From an uncultured Geobacteraceae bacterium (GTDB taxonomy: Bacteria > Desulfobacterota > Desulfuromonadia > Geobacterales > CAIOGM01): DNA of 53,637 nucleotides. Below are positions 38,445 through 47,041 of the stretch, piece by piece (position 1 is the stretch's first letter; each line of letters opens with the position of its first letter). Position numbers and translations under genes: made by a program. The DNA lies in assembly GCA_903902345.1 (NCBI GenBank), contig CAIUUR010000161.1, forward strand, positions 1-53,637, given 5' to 3'. Under the pieces are notes generated by a model. The model ran no database searches. It was not told where the DNA came from and saw nothing but the letters and a program-made list of their open reading frames with translations.

Positions 38445-39041
38445 ATGCGTGTTTTCGGTTGTATGTTGCTGCTGGTTCTGGTCCTGGCTGTTCCCTCCTG
38501 GGGGGCGTCGCCGACGGTGGAGGTGAGAACGACGGTGGACGAGGTGGTCCGGATCGTCGCCGACAAGGAGCTCAAGAAGCCGCATAATGAACAGAAGCGG
38601 CGCAAGGCGCTGAAGGGGGCTATCGGGCTACTCTTCGATCACGGCGAGATGGCGAAACGTTCCATGGGGCAGAACTGGAAGGAGATCTCGCCACTCCAGC
38701 AGAAGGAGTTCACCGACCTCTTTGCGACCCTCCTGGAGAACTCCTACGCCGGCAAGATCGAATCGTACAACAACGAAAAGATCGTCTATCTGAAAGAGGT
38801 CGTGGAGGGGGAGTATGCCGAGGTCAAATCGCGCATCGTCACGGCAAAGCGGGACGAATTTTCCCTTGAGTATCGCCTCCTGCGGGAAGGAGAGCGGTGG
38901 AAGGTCTATGATGTGGTGATTGAAGGGGTGAGTCTGGTCTCCAACTATCGATCCCAGTTCAACAAGATCATCAAGTCGCAGGGGTACCCGGAGTTGGTGA
39001 AAAGGCTGAAGGTCAAGAAAGAAGAGCTCACGGCGCCTTGA
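38445..39041 (+). CDS. mlaC: MlaC/Ttg2D-family periplasmic phospholipid-binding protein
   Basis: Signal peptide; SMGQNWKEISPLQQKEFTDLFATLLENSYAGKIESY, YDVVIEGVSLVSNYRSQFNKII. Confidence 0.94.
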   Translation: MRVFGCMLLLVLVLAVPSWGASPTVEVRTTVDEVVRIVADKELKKPHNEQKRRKALKGAIGLLFDHGEMAKRSMGQNWKEISPLQQKEFTDLFATLLENSYAGKIESYNNEKIVYLKEVVEGEYAEVKSRIVTAKRDEFSLEYRLLREGERWKVYDVVIEGVSLVSNYRSQFNKIIKSQGYPELVKRLKVKKEELTAP

Positions 39042-39131
39042 TCCACCGCGTAAATAACTCCTCAGACCCCGAGTTCGACAGAAGTATGATTGGAAGCTAC
39101 TATTGTATTGATTTGTAATTATTAATTATGG

Positions 39132-39137
39132 TAGTAT
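39132..39137 (+). promoter_or_regulatory. Candidate -10 (TAGTAT) of a sigma-70 promoter for the 39.2-43.6 kb operon
   Basis: TTGATT-N18-TAGTAT in an AT-rich gap. Confidence 0.45.
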
Positions 39138-39141
39138 CGTT

Positions 39142-39174
39142 CCCCTGTGGATAGTCGCTAAATCCAAACAGGGG
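39142..39174 (+). promoter_or_regulatory. 5'-leader hairpin overlapping the Shine-Dalgarno of the next gene
   Basis: CCCCTGTGGAT-agtcgctaa-ATCC(AA)ACAGGGG; the right arm contains the GGGGG SD of the CDS starting at 39186. Confidence 0.55.
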
Positions 39175-39185
39175 GATGATATGCC

Positions 39186-40322
39186 ATGAACAGTATCATT
39201 ATGATCTGCGATGATTCACATATCGCTACGATCAAGGAGAGCCTCCAGCCCCTCCTGGTGGAGAAGATCGGTATCCTTTCTGATTTCGACACCGGCCTCA
39301 AGGAGGTTTTTGAAAAGCGTCCCCACGTCGTCTTCATTCAGGATGAAATAGCCGGGATAAGAGGGGAAACGGTTACCCGGCACATCAGGTCTCTTCTTCA
39401 GAGTAAATCACCAGAGTTTATCCAGCTGAATCATCTTCCCGCTGTTTCCGGTACGCTCACCGGTCTTGGTAACGATATCAATCTGAACCTTCCCCAGGAG
39501 GAGCTGCTGGCGCTCTTCAGGGAGCGGTTGGAGCAGTTCCCCGGTATCTCCTGGAGGAAGGAGGTGGCGGAAGGGGGCGATATCCAGCCGGTTGAGCGTC
39601 CCCTCCCGCTTTTCCACGAAGAACCGGGAGCGACGCCTCCACCAGCAGCACCGGCGTTTTCCCTCCCCACGTCACCTCCGTCGTCGGGTACTGCTGCGGT
39701 CCCCCCACCTGGGGATATGGACGCTGCCGTCTCAGTTACCTTGTTCCCGGCAGGGTCCGGACCTCCCCTGTCACGGTATCGATGGGCGTTGCTGAGTGGG
39801 GGAGCCATGGTGCTCCTCTGCGGCGCCGTGTCGTATTACCTCCTTCCTGTCCCCCCCGCACTCCGGCTGAAAAGCGCATCTTCACAACAGATGATACCCG
39901 TTTCCGGTCCGTTACCGCCGGCTCACCCAAGAATGGCACTCCCGCCGAGACTCCCTTCGTGTATCCCCAAGGAAGGGTTCGATCCGGCGTACGGCGCGGC
40001 CAGGCCGGGGTGGGAGCGTTATGTGTCATCAGGGCAGGAGTACCTCGTTTTTAGAGAAAAAGGAGCCTTACGGGCGCTTCAGGCCATCGCTCTGGGGGAG
40101 GACCCCCTTCCTCCCCCCATGGTTTCCTCACTACTCCGCGAACTCTCCGGGGAGAGCAACTGCGTCATCCTCTCCCGCTCCAGTCGCGACGGCTATCTTA
40201 TCGAACAAGGAAGAGGCTCTCAAGGAATTGAAGTCATCTTCTATAAAAAGAAAGGCACCGGTGCAACTCGCGGGGTTGTGGTCTCGATCCCCCGACCGGG
40301 TGACGATGGACCCAGAACATGA
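39186..40322 (+). CDS. Uncharacterised membrane protein: N-terminal pseudo-receiver-like domain, Pro-rich linker, single TM, extracytoplasmic C-domain
   Basis: MNSIIMICDDSHIATIKESL...HVVFIQDEIAG (receiver-like beta strands), then a Pro-rich stretch, TM WALLSGGAMVLLCGAVSYYLLPV. Confidence 0.75.
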   Translation: MNSIIMICDDSHIATIKESLQPLLVEKIGILSDFDTGLKEVFEKRPHVVFIQDEIAGIRGETVTRHIRSLLQSKSPEFIQLNHLPAVSGTLTGLGNDINLNLPQEELLALFRERLEQFPGISWRKEVAEGGDIQPVERPLPLFHEEPGATPPPAAPAFSLPTSPPSSGTAAVPPPGDMDAAVSVTLFPAGSGPPLSRYRWALLSGGAMVLLCGAVSYYLLPVPPALRLKSASSQQMIPVSGPLPPAHPRMALPPRLPSCIPKEGFDPAYGAARPGWERYVSSGQEYLVFREKGALRALQAIALGEDPLPPPMVSSLLRELSGESNCVILSRSSRDGYLIEQGRGSQGIEVIFYKKKGTGATRGVVVSIPRPGDDGPRT

Positions 40323-41644
40323 ACGTATCCATAACGTACGGTGTCCTCCTTTCCGTCCCGCTTCTCCTGGTGCTACTCGGCGGCAGGGCTGACGCCCTGG
40401 ATCGCCGTTTCGAACTGGATCCCCAGCTTCTGGAACAGAAGAGTGTCCCCGCAGTAAAGGCGAAACGGCTGGTCTCCCCTCAGCGACCACCCGGCAGATC
40501 GGAGGTACGACTCCGGCGATCAGCGGTTCCGGACGGATCGCTCCCGCGACGGGGGAAAACGTCGGGAAGTGGCGTCGGGGGGGTAGTTATGAAAATCGTT
40601 CCCCCCTCCGGACGACAGGAGATGGCGTCGTTGCATACGCTCTGGGACAAGCTGATCCCCGGAGTTCAGATGGAGGGAGGGCTTGAGCTGGGTGCGGACA
40701 ACTTCTCCCTGGCGCTGGCTGGCGGAGCATATGAGATCATCCCTGCCGCCGACGGAGGGCGGATCATCATCGACGCCAACCGGACCATTCCTCCCCTGGT
40801 CGGGGCTCTCATTCGGGAGAAGGAGCCAGCCATCAGGATCGTCACCGGAACACCGGGTAGTGGAAAACGTTTTTACTCCCAACTGCTGAACTCTGCGGGA
40901 TTCTATTCCGTTGAGCCTGATTTTACGGTGGAATTCGGTGATGATCCGCGCCTGTCGGTATCGGCGGAGTACCGGATTGAGCGGACGGCGGAAAGCTTTT
41001 TACACAATGAAACGGTTCTCCTCTATACCCATGTGGGCCGTTACGCTATTCCTCCGTCACTGCAGGGGTTTCTGGGAGCGGCAGGCTTCCGGGTGGTCGA
41101 GCCTGACCTCCCGCCCCATGATTCACCCCCCTTGCGGGACCGTTTCATTCCGCTGTCCGGGGGGGGGCGGTTACAGGTTGTTGATACGGTACTGGATGCG
41201 GTGGGAGTGGCGCCGGAAGCGGGCAAGTCCATCGAATTTCCGGGATGGGTACCCCAGGGGATCACCCTCAAGGTCCGGGTGGATCGTTTCTTTGCCGTCA
41301 AGGGGAGATACTATGCCCTCACCGTATACGATGGGAACCCGGCAAGCTACACCCTTGTGCGTCTTCTGGAGAGCAAGGGGGTCACGGTCGTGCTCCTTGC
41401 TCCCGAGGACGAACAGCGTACGGTCATCGGCAAGCTCCTGGCCGCCCTTAATCTTCCCGCCACGTTGGAACCCCATCGTCTCTGGCCACTGCGGGATACC
41501 CCTTACACGGTACAGATGAGCGGATACCTGCTGCGCGACCCGGCCAGCGGTCGTACCACCTTTCTCACCGATCGGGAGGTCTCACCACTCATGCTGGAGC
41601 TCATCGCCCGTAACGGTTACGCCGTGACCGGGATGCAGCCGTAG
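40319..41644 (+). CDS. Uncharacterised exported protein
   Basis: Signal peptide MNVSITYGVLLSVPLLLVLLGGRADA; 4-bp overlap with upstream gene; no recognised family. Confidence 0.75.
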   Translation: MNVSITYGVLLSVPLLLVLLGGRADALDRRFELDPQLLEQKSVPAVKAKRLVSPQRPPGRSEVRLRRSAVPDGSLPRRGKTSGSGVGGVVMKIVPPSGRQEMASLHTLWDKLIPGVQMEGGLELGADNFSLALAGGAYEIIPAADGGRIIIDANRTIPPLVGALIREKEPAIRIVTGTPGSGKRFYSQLLNSAGFYSVEPDFTVEFGDDPRLSVSAEYRIERTAESFLHNETVLLYTHVGRYAIPPSLQGFLGAAGFRVVEPDLPPHDSPPLRDRFIPLSGGGRLQVVDTVLDAVGVAPEAGKSIEFPGWVPQGITLKVRVDRFFAVKGRYYALTVYDGNPASYTLVRLLESKGVTVVLLAPEDEQRTVIGKLLAALNLPATLEPHRLWPLRDTPYTVQMSGYLLRDPASGRTTFLTDREVSPLMLELIARNGYAVTGMQP

Positions 41645-41658
41645 CGGAAACGGCCGCC

Positions 41659-43584
41659 ATGGAGACGAAAAAAAAACTGGGCGAGATCCTCATCAAGGAT
41701 CGGCTCATTACGACGGAGCAGCTGGGGGAGGCGCTGGAACTTCAGAAACTGTTCCCTGAGCAGACCATCGGGCAACTTCTCTGTCGACTTGAGTTCATAA
41801 ATGAGGTGGACCTGGGGTATATTCTGGAACAGAAGGGGAGCCGTCAGGAACTCCGGCAGATTCTTGTCCGGAAAAAGTTCCTGGCTGAAGAGGCGGTGCA
41901 GGAGGCCGTGGAGCTGAGTAGCAAGGAACGGATTCCTCTCCCCCGGATGCTTCTCAAGCTTCAGCTGCTGGATGAAGAGGGGATCGCCCAGGCTCTTGCG
42001 CTTCAGTACGATCTCCCTTGTGTTCATCTGGACAGCATTACCATCGATGAGGGGATGAACCGGTATATCTGCGCGAGCTACGCCCAGAAGCGGCGGATCA
42101 TTCCGGTATCTAAAATCGGCAACACCCTCACCCTGGCCATGGCGACCCCTCTGGATCTGGACGAAATCAAGGAGCTTTCTTCTTCACTCCGGCTGAAGGT
42201 TATTCCGGTGGTTGCCAGCGAGAGCGAGATCCTCCTTGCCCAACAACGACTCTACAAGGGGGTCCCCGCCGCGCCCACCCGTCTGGAGTCGGAGCTGGAG
42301 GATATTCCGGACAGTATCGTGGAGATCCTTTCCGAAGGGGGAGATGAGCCGGAGATTGACGAAGAGGTTACCAGGGTCACCGAGAGAGACAGTATCCTCG
42401 TCAAGTTGGTGAACAAGATCATCTTCGATGCTTACCAGCAGAATGCTTCGGACATTCATATCGAACCGGCCATGGGGCGTGAGGATGTCATCGTCCGGAT
42501 CAGGATTGACGGTCGCTGCAAACTTTATCAGAAGATTCCGTACAAGTACAAATACGCCCTGGCTTCCCGCATCAAGATCATGGCCGAACTTGATATTGCC
42601 GAGCGACGCAAGCCCCAGGACGGCAAGATTAATTTCAGGAATTTCGGACCGGCCGACCTGGAGCTCCGGGTTGCGACCATGCCCACCGTGGGGCATCTGG
42701 AGGATGTGGTGATTCGGCTCCTTCGGGACGAGAAGGCGCGTCCCCTGGAAAATTTGGGGCTCTCTCCCCGGGATCGGAAGGAGTTGGAGGGAGCGCTGGT
42801 CCAGCCCTACGGGATGATTCTTGTCGTGGGACCCACCGGTTCCGGGAAGACGACGACGCTTCATTCCGGTATCGCTCTCATCAACAGGAGCGATATCAAG
42901 ATCTGGACCGTGGAGGATCCGGTGGAGATCACCCAGAAAGGGCTGCGTCAGGTGCAGATCAATACGAAGATCGGGCTGAACTTCGCCACCGTAATCCGCT
43001 CCTTCCTCCGTCTTGATCCGGACGTGATCATGGTGGGGGAGATGCGGGACCAGGAAACGGCGGATATTGCCGTGGAGGCCTCGCTCACCGGACACCTGGT
43101 TCTCTCCACCCTGCACACAAACTCGGCGCCGGAAACCGTATCCCGCCTCCTGGAGATGGGGCTGGACCCCTACAGCTTCTCCGATTCACTTCTCTGCATC
43201 CTGGCTCAGCGACTGGCGCGGGCGCTCTGCGAGGAGTGTCAGGAGACGTACCTCCCCAGTGACCTGGAGGTAGCCGAAATCATGGAGACCTTCGGGGAAG
43301 GTAGTTTGGACAAACTGGGGATTGCCCAAGGTGAGCTGCGACTTTCCCGTGCCGCCGGATGCAACCGCTGTCTCAATACCGGTTATCGGGGGCGGATCGG
43401 ACTCTATGAACTCCTCGTCTGCACCGAAGAGATCAAGTCGCTGGTCAAAAAACGTTCCCCCAGCGACCTCATCCGCTGTCAGGCCTTGGCCCAGGGGATG
43501 CGTACGCTCAAACAGGACGGCCTTCTCAAGGTCTTTCAGGGAATCACCGATATTCATGAGGTCCGGCGAGTATGCATCCGGTGA
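41659..43584 (+). CDS. GspE/PilB/MshE-type secretion or pilus assembly ATPase with N-terminal MshEN-like repeats
   Basis: GPTGSGKTTTLHSGIALINR, VEDPVEITQKGLRQVQINTKIGLNFATVIRSFLRLDPDVIMVGEMRDQETADIAVEASLTGHLVLSTLHTNSA, zinc CEEC...CNRC. Confidence 0.95.
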   Translation: METKKKLGEILIKDRLITTEQLGEALELQKLFPEQTIGQLLCRLEFINEVDLGYILEQKGSRQELRQILVRKKFLAEEAVQEAVELSSKERIPLPRMLLKLQLLDEEGIAQALALQYDLPCVHLDSITIDEGMNRYICASYAQKRRIIPVSKIGNTLTLAMATPLDLDEIKELSSSLRLKVIPVVASESEILLAQQRLYKGVPAAPTRLESELEDIPDSIVEILSEGGDEPEIDEEVTRVTERDSILVKLVNKIIFDAYQQNASDIHIEPAMGREDVIVRIRIDGRCKLYQKIPYKYKYALASRIKIMAELDIAERRKPQDGKINFRNFGPADLELRVATMPTVGHLEDVVIRLLRDEKARPLENLGLSPRDRKELEGALVQPYGMILVVGPTGSGKTTTLHSGIALINRSDIKIWTVEDPVEITQKGLRQVQINTKIGLNFATVIRSFLRLDPDVIMVGEMRDQETADIAVEASLTGHLVLSTLHTNSAPETVSRLLEMGLDPYSFSDSLLCILAQRLARALCEECQETYLPSDLEVAEIMETFGEGSLDKLGIAQGELRLSRAAGCNRCLNTGYRGRIGLYELLVCTEEIKSLVKKRSPSDLIRCQALAQGMRTLKQDGLLKVFQGITDIHEVRRVCIR

Positions 43585-43675
43585 TGGGCGCCGAAAAAAA
43601 AGTTTGCTTTTTTTTGACCGTTAGGCTAAATTTCCCATCTTTCTAGCCTCCATAACCCCCGCCTTCGGTGACTGA

Positions 43676-44755
43676 TTGCAGAACGAACCTACGCTTGACC
43701 AGTTACGTACCGAGATCGACTCCGTTGACGATACGATTCTCGACCTCCTGAACCGTCGGGCGACCCTTGCCCAGGCCGTCGGCCGGATCAAGGCCGGAAG
43801 TCACCGGGATTTCCACGTTCCGGGTCGGGAACGGGAGATCTACGAGAGGCTCACCGCCCGGAACAGGGGGCCGTTTCCCACGGAGGCGGTCCGCAGCGTC
43901 TACCGGGAGATCATCTCTGCCTCACTTTCCCTGGAGGCGCCCATGCGGGTGGCCTTTCTCGGTCCTATGGCAACCTTCAGCCACCTGGCGGCTCTTCAGC
44001 AGTTCGGGCTCTCGGCGGAACTTGTCCCCCAGAAATCGATCCCGGCGGTCTTTGAAGAGGTGGAAAAAGGGCGCGCCCTCTATGGGGTGGTGCCGGTGGA
44101 GAACTCCACCGAAGGGGTGGTCTCCCACACCCTGGATATGTTCATGGAGAGTGAGCTGAAGATAAACGCCGAGGTGCTGCTGGAGGTTTCCCACTTCCTC
44201 CTCTCTCGCACCGGCCGGCTGGAGGATATCCGAAAAGTCTATTCGCACCCGCAACCCCTGGCTCAGTGTCGGGGATGGCTGTCCGACAACCTCCCCAACG
44301 TTCCGCAGGTGGATGTGGCCTCCACGACACTGGCGGCTCAGATTGTCAGCGAGGATTACAATGCGGCGGCCATCGCCAGTGAGTACGCCGCTACGGTCTA
44401 CAACCTGAAGGTGGTGAAGGAACGGATTGAAGACCAGGTGAACAATGTCACCCGCTTCCTGGTCATCGGGAAGAAAGGGGTGGATCGGGGACCCTACGAC
44501 AAGAGTTCCCTCATGTTTTCGGTAAAAGACGAACCGGGGATTCTCTATCGAATGCTGGAGCCCTTTGCCAAGCGGGGGCTCAACCTGAGCAAGATCGAAT
44601 CACGCCCCTTCAAGAAAAAGGCGTGGGAGTATATTTTTTTCCTGGATCTTATCGGCCATATTTCGGACCCCGAGGTGGCCGCCGCTGTGCGGGAATTGGG
44701 GGAATGCTGCCAGTTCGTCAAGGTTCTCGGATCGTATCCCAAGGCCAAAGTATGA
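43676..44755 (+). CDS. pheA: Bifunctional chorismate mutase / prephenate dehydratase
   Basis: LRTEIDSVDDTILDLLNRRATLAQAVG (chorismate mutase); FLGPMATFSHLAALQQFG, VPVENSTEGVVSHTLDMF; ACT ESRPFKKKAWEYIFFLDL. TTG start. Confidence 0.95.
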   Translation: MQNEPTLDQLRTEIDSVDDTILDLLNRRATLAQAVGRIKAGSHRDFHVPGREREIYERLTARNRGPFPTEAVRSVYREIISASLSLEAPMRVAFLGPMATFSHLAALQQFGLSAELVPQKSIPAVFEEVEKGRALYGVVPVENSTEGVVSHTLDMFMESELKINAEVLLEVSHFLLSRTGRLEDIRKVYSHPQPLAQCRGWLSDNLPNVPQVDVASTTLAAQIVSEDYNAAAIASEYAATVYNLKVVKERIEDQVNNVTRFLVIGKKGVDRGPYDKSSLMFSVKDEPGILYRMLEPFAKRGLNLSKIESRPFKKKAWEYIFFLDLIGHISDPEVAAAVRELGECCQFVKVLGSYPKAKV

Positions 44756-44761
44756 AACCCG

Positions 44762-44850
44762 GCGCGGGGCACGTGGCCAGAGACGCGGGAGGAAACCCGG
44801 CGCCCCGTGTCCGGCGCCCGGCGCCCGGCGCCCGGCGCCCCGTGTCCAGC
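44762..44850. repeat. GC-only degenerate tandem repeat (CCCGGCG)n with CCCCGTGTCC flanks in the pheA-tyrA gap
   Basis: ...cggcgccccgtgtccggcgcccggcgcccggcgcccggcgccccgtgtcc... Confidence 0.8.
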
Positions 44851-44853
44851 TTT

Positions 44854-45708
44854 ATGATCAAAAGGTTAGCTATCATCGGTGTCGGTCTCATTGGCGGCTC
44901 GCTGGCCTTGGCGCTTCGCAAGCGGGGTCTGGTGGGAGAGGTGGTGGGGATCGGCCGCGGAGAGGCAAATCTCCGACGGGGGGTGGAGCTGGAGGTTATC
45001 GACCGCTACTCCCTTGACCCTCGGGAGGGGGTAAGAGACGCCGACCTGGTTTTTATCGCCACCCCCGTCTGCACCATTGCCGGAATTGTCGCCGCCATCG
45101 CCCCGCATCTGGCGCCCGGCGCCATCGTCACCGATGGCGGGAGTGTGAAGGAGGAGATTGTCGCCGCCTGTGAACCTCTCATGCCAAAGGGGAGTTTCTT
45201 CGTGGGTGGTCATCCCATCGCCGGGACCGAGCACTCCGGAGTTGAGGCGGCCTTTTCGTCCCTTTACGAGCGGCGGCGTTGCATTCTGACCCCTACCCCC
45301 CGTACTGACCCGTCGGCTCTGGCGCTTGTGGCGCGGATGTGGGAGGAAGCCGGCTCCCAGGTCGTGCTCATGGATGTTCACAAGCACGACCGGGTTCTGG
45401 CCGCCATTTCTCACCTCCCCCACATGGTGGCCTACAGCCTCGTCAATGCCGTGGGGGGGTACGACCGGTTCGAGGAGAATATTCTCCGGTATTCCGCCGG
45501 CGGTTTCCGGGACTTCACCCGGATAGCCTCCTCCGATCCGGTCATGTGGCGAGATATTGCCGTAATGAACCGGGATGCGGTTCTGGAGATGTTGGATCTC
45601 TTCGCCGGCTCCCTCTCCGACCTGCGGCGTCTCGTCGCAGCAGGTGACGAGGCAGGGTTGGAGCGGTTCTTCGCCCGATCCAAGGAACAGCGGGATGGAA
45701 TAAATTAG
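44854..45708 (+). CDS. tyrA: Prephenate dehydrogenase
   Basis: RLAIIGVGLIGGSLALALRKRG, GGHPIAGTEHSGVEAA, DKHDRVLAAISHLPHMVAY-type region. ATG at 44854. Confidence 0.94.
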   Translation: MIKRLAIIGVGLIGGSLALALRKRGLVGEVVGIGRGEANLRRGVELEVIDRYSLDPREGVRDADLVFIATPVCTIAGIVAAIAPHLAPGAIVTDGGSVKEEIVAACEPLMPKGSFFVGGHPIAGTEHSGVEAAFSSLYERRRCILTPTPRTDPSALALVARMWEEAGSQVVLMDVHKHDRVLAAISHLPHMVAYSLVNAVGGYDRFEENILRYSAGGFRDFTRIASSDPVMWRDIAVMNRDAVLEMLDLFAGSLSDLRRLVAAGDEAGLERFFARSKEQRDGIN

Positions 45709-45727
45709 GTTCTACGTTCTAGGTTAT
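45706..45727. repeat. Short degenerate repeat TAGGTTCTACGTTCTAGGTTAT
   Basis: Shares GTTCTACGTT with the 3499-3560 element. Confidence 0.5.
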
Positions 45728-45751
45728 CTGTCGGGAGTTTTAGGGAGTTCC

Positions 45752-47041
45752 ATGGAGAGTTATACCGTACGGCCCGCCACTGGGGTGAAGGGTGAGATCA
45801 GCGTCCCGGGGGACAAGTCCATCTCCCACCGCTCCATCATGTTCGGCTCCCTGGCTCGGGGGACGACCACCGTCCGGGGTTTTCTCCGGGGGGAGGACAA
45901 CATGGCGACTCTCAACGCCTTCCGTTCCATGGGTGTGGAGATCGCCGATGACGGCGAGATCCTGACCATTGTCGGCCGGGGACTTCACGGACTCCGGGAA
46001 CCGGGGGATGTCATTGATTGCGGTAACTCCGGTACCTCCATCAGGCTCCTCACCGGACTGTTGTCGGGACAGCGGTTCTTCTCGGTGCTTACCGGCGATC
46101 AGTATCTCAGGAAGCGCCCCATGAAACGTGTGGTCGGCCCGCTGGGAGAGATGGGAGCGGTCATTCATGGTCGTGACGGGGGTGAAAAGGCGCCGCTGGC
46201 CATCGTGGGAGGAGCGCTCTCCGGCATCAACTACCGTTCGCCGGTGGCCAGTGCCCAGGTAAAATCGGCGATTCTCCTGGCCGGACTGTACGCCGATGGG
46301 GTAACCACGGTAACCGAACCCCACCGTTCGCGGGATCATTCGGAGCGGATGTTGGCCCACTTCGGCGCCGACATCAGGGTGACCGACACCGGGGCGGGAA
46401 TCGCGGGAGGCCGGGAGATGCAGGGACAGGAGATCGTGGTCCCCGGTGACATCTCTTCCGCAGCCTTCTTTCTCGTGGCCGGGCTGATCGTTCCCGGCTC
46501 GGAGATTCTCATCAAGGGGGTAGGGGTCAACCCGACCCGGACCGGGATTATCGACATCCTCATCGCCATGGGGGGGGATATCCGGCTCCAGAACCAGCGA
46601 ACTCTCTCGGGAGAGCCGGTGGCGGATCTCCTGGTCCGCTCCTCGTCCCTGAAAGGGATAACGATTGGCGGGGATCTTGTCCCCCGGGCCATCGACGAAT
46701 TTCCCGTGGTGGCGGTTGCCGCGGCCTTGGCCGAGGGGGTGACGACGATCAGCGATGCCAGGGAACTTCGGGTCAAGGAGACCGACCGGATTGCCGCCAC
46801 GGCGGCCAACCTCCGTGCCGCCGGAGTTTCCGTTACCGAGACCGACGACGGCATGATTGTTACCGGTCGTGGAGTTCTGGACAGCTGCGCCGTGGATAGT
46901 CGAGGGGACCACCGGATTGCCATGGCGATGTTGGTGGGGGGGCTGGCGGCAGCCGGACCTATTACCGTATCCGACACCGGTTGTATCGCCACCTCTTTCC
47001 CCCGATTTCTGCCGCTCCTGGAAGAGGTCGCCCGGCGATGA
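45752..47041 (+). CDS. aroA: 3-phosphoshikimate 1-carboxyvinyltransferase (EPSP synthase)
   Basis: GEISVPGDKSISHRSIMFGSLARGTT, DCGNSGTSIRLLTGLL, RVKETDRIAATAANLRAAG. Confidence 0.97.
   Translation: MESYTVRPATGVKGEISVPGDKSISHRSIMFGSLARGTTTVRGFLRGEDNMATLNAFRSMGVEIADDGEILTIVGRGLHGLREPGDVIDCGNSGTSIRLLTGLLSGQRFFSVLTGDQYLRKRPMKRVVGPLGEMGAVIHGRDGGEKAPLAIVGGALSGINYRSPVASAQVKSAILLAGLYADGVTTVTEPHRSRDHSERMLAHFGADIRVTDTGAGIAGGREMQGQEIVVPGDISSAAFFLVAGLIVPGSEILIKGVGVNPTRTGIIDILIAMGGDIRLQNQRTLSGEPVADLLVRSSSLKGITIGGDLVPRAIDEFPVVAVAAALAEGVTTISDARELRVKETDRIAATAANLRAAGVSVTETDDGMIVTGRGVLDSCAVDSRGDHRIAMAMLVGGLAAAGPITVSDTGCIATSFPRFLPLLEEVARR

Noticed and set aside
39186-39560. Calling gene 1 of the 39-kb operon a normal response regulator
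   Set aside because: The conserved Lys of the beta5 KP motif is not present and the protein has no output domain of a known type, so only 'pseudo-receiver-like' is supportable.
40840-40890. Walker-A-like GTPGSGKR in the exported protein at 40319
   Set aside because: Lacks the S/T after K, no Walker B, and the protein has a signal peptide; likely coincidental.
45740-46912. 390-aa minus-strand ORF opposite aroA
   Set aside because: Antisense shadow ORF, no family signature.
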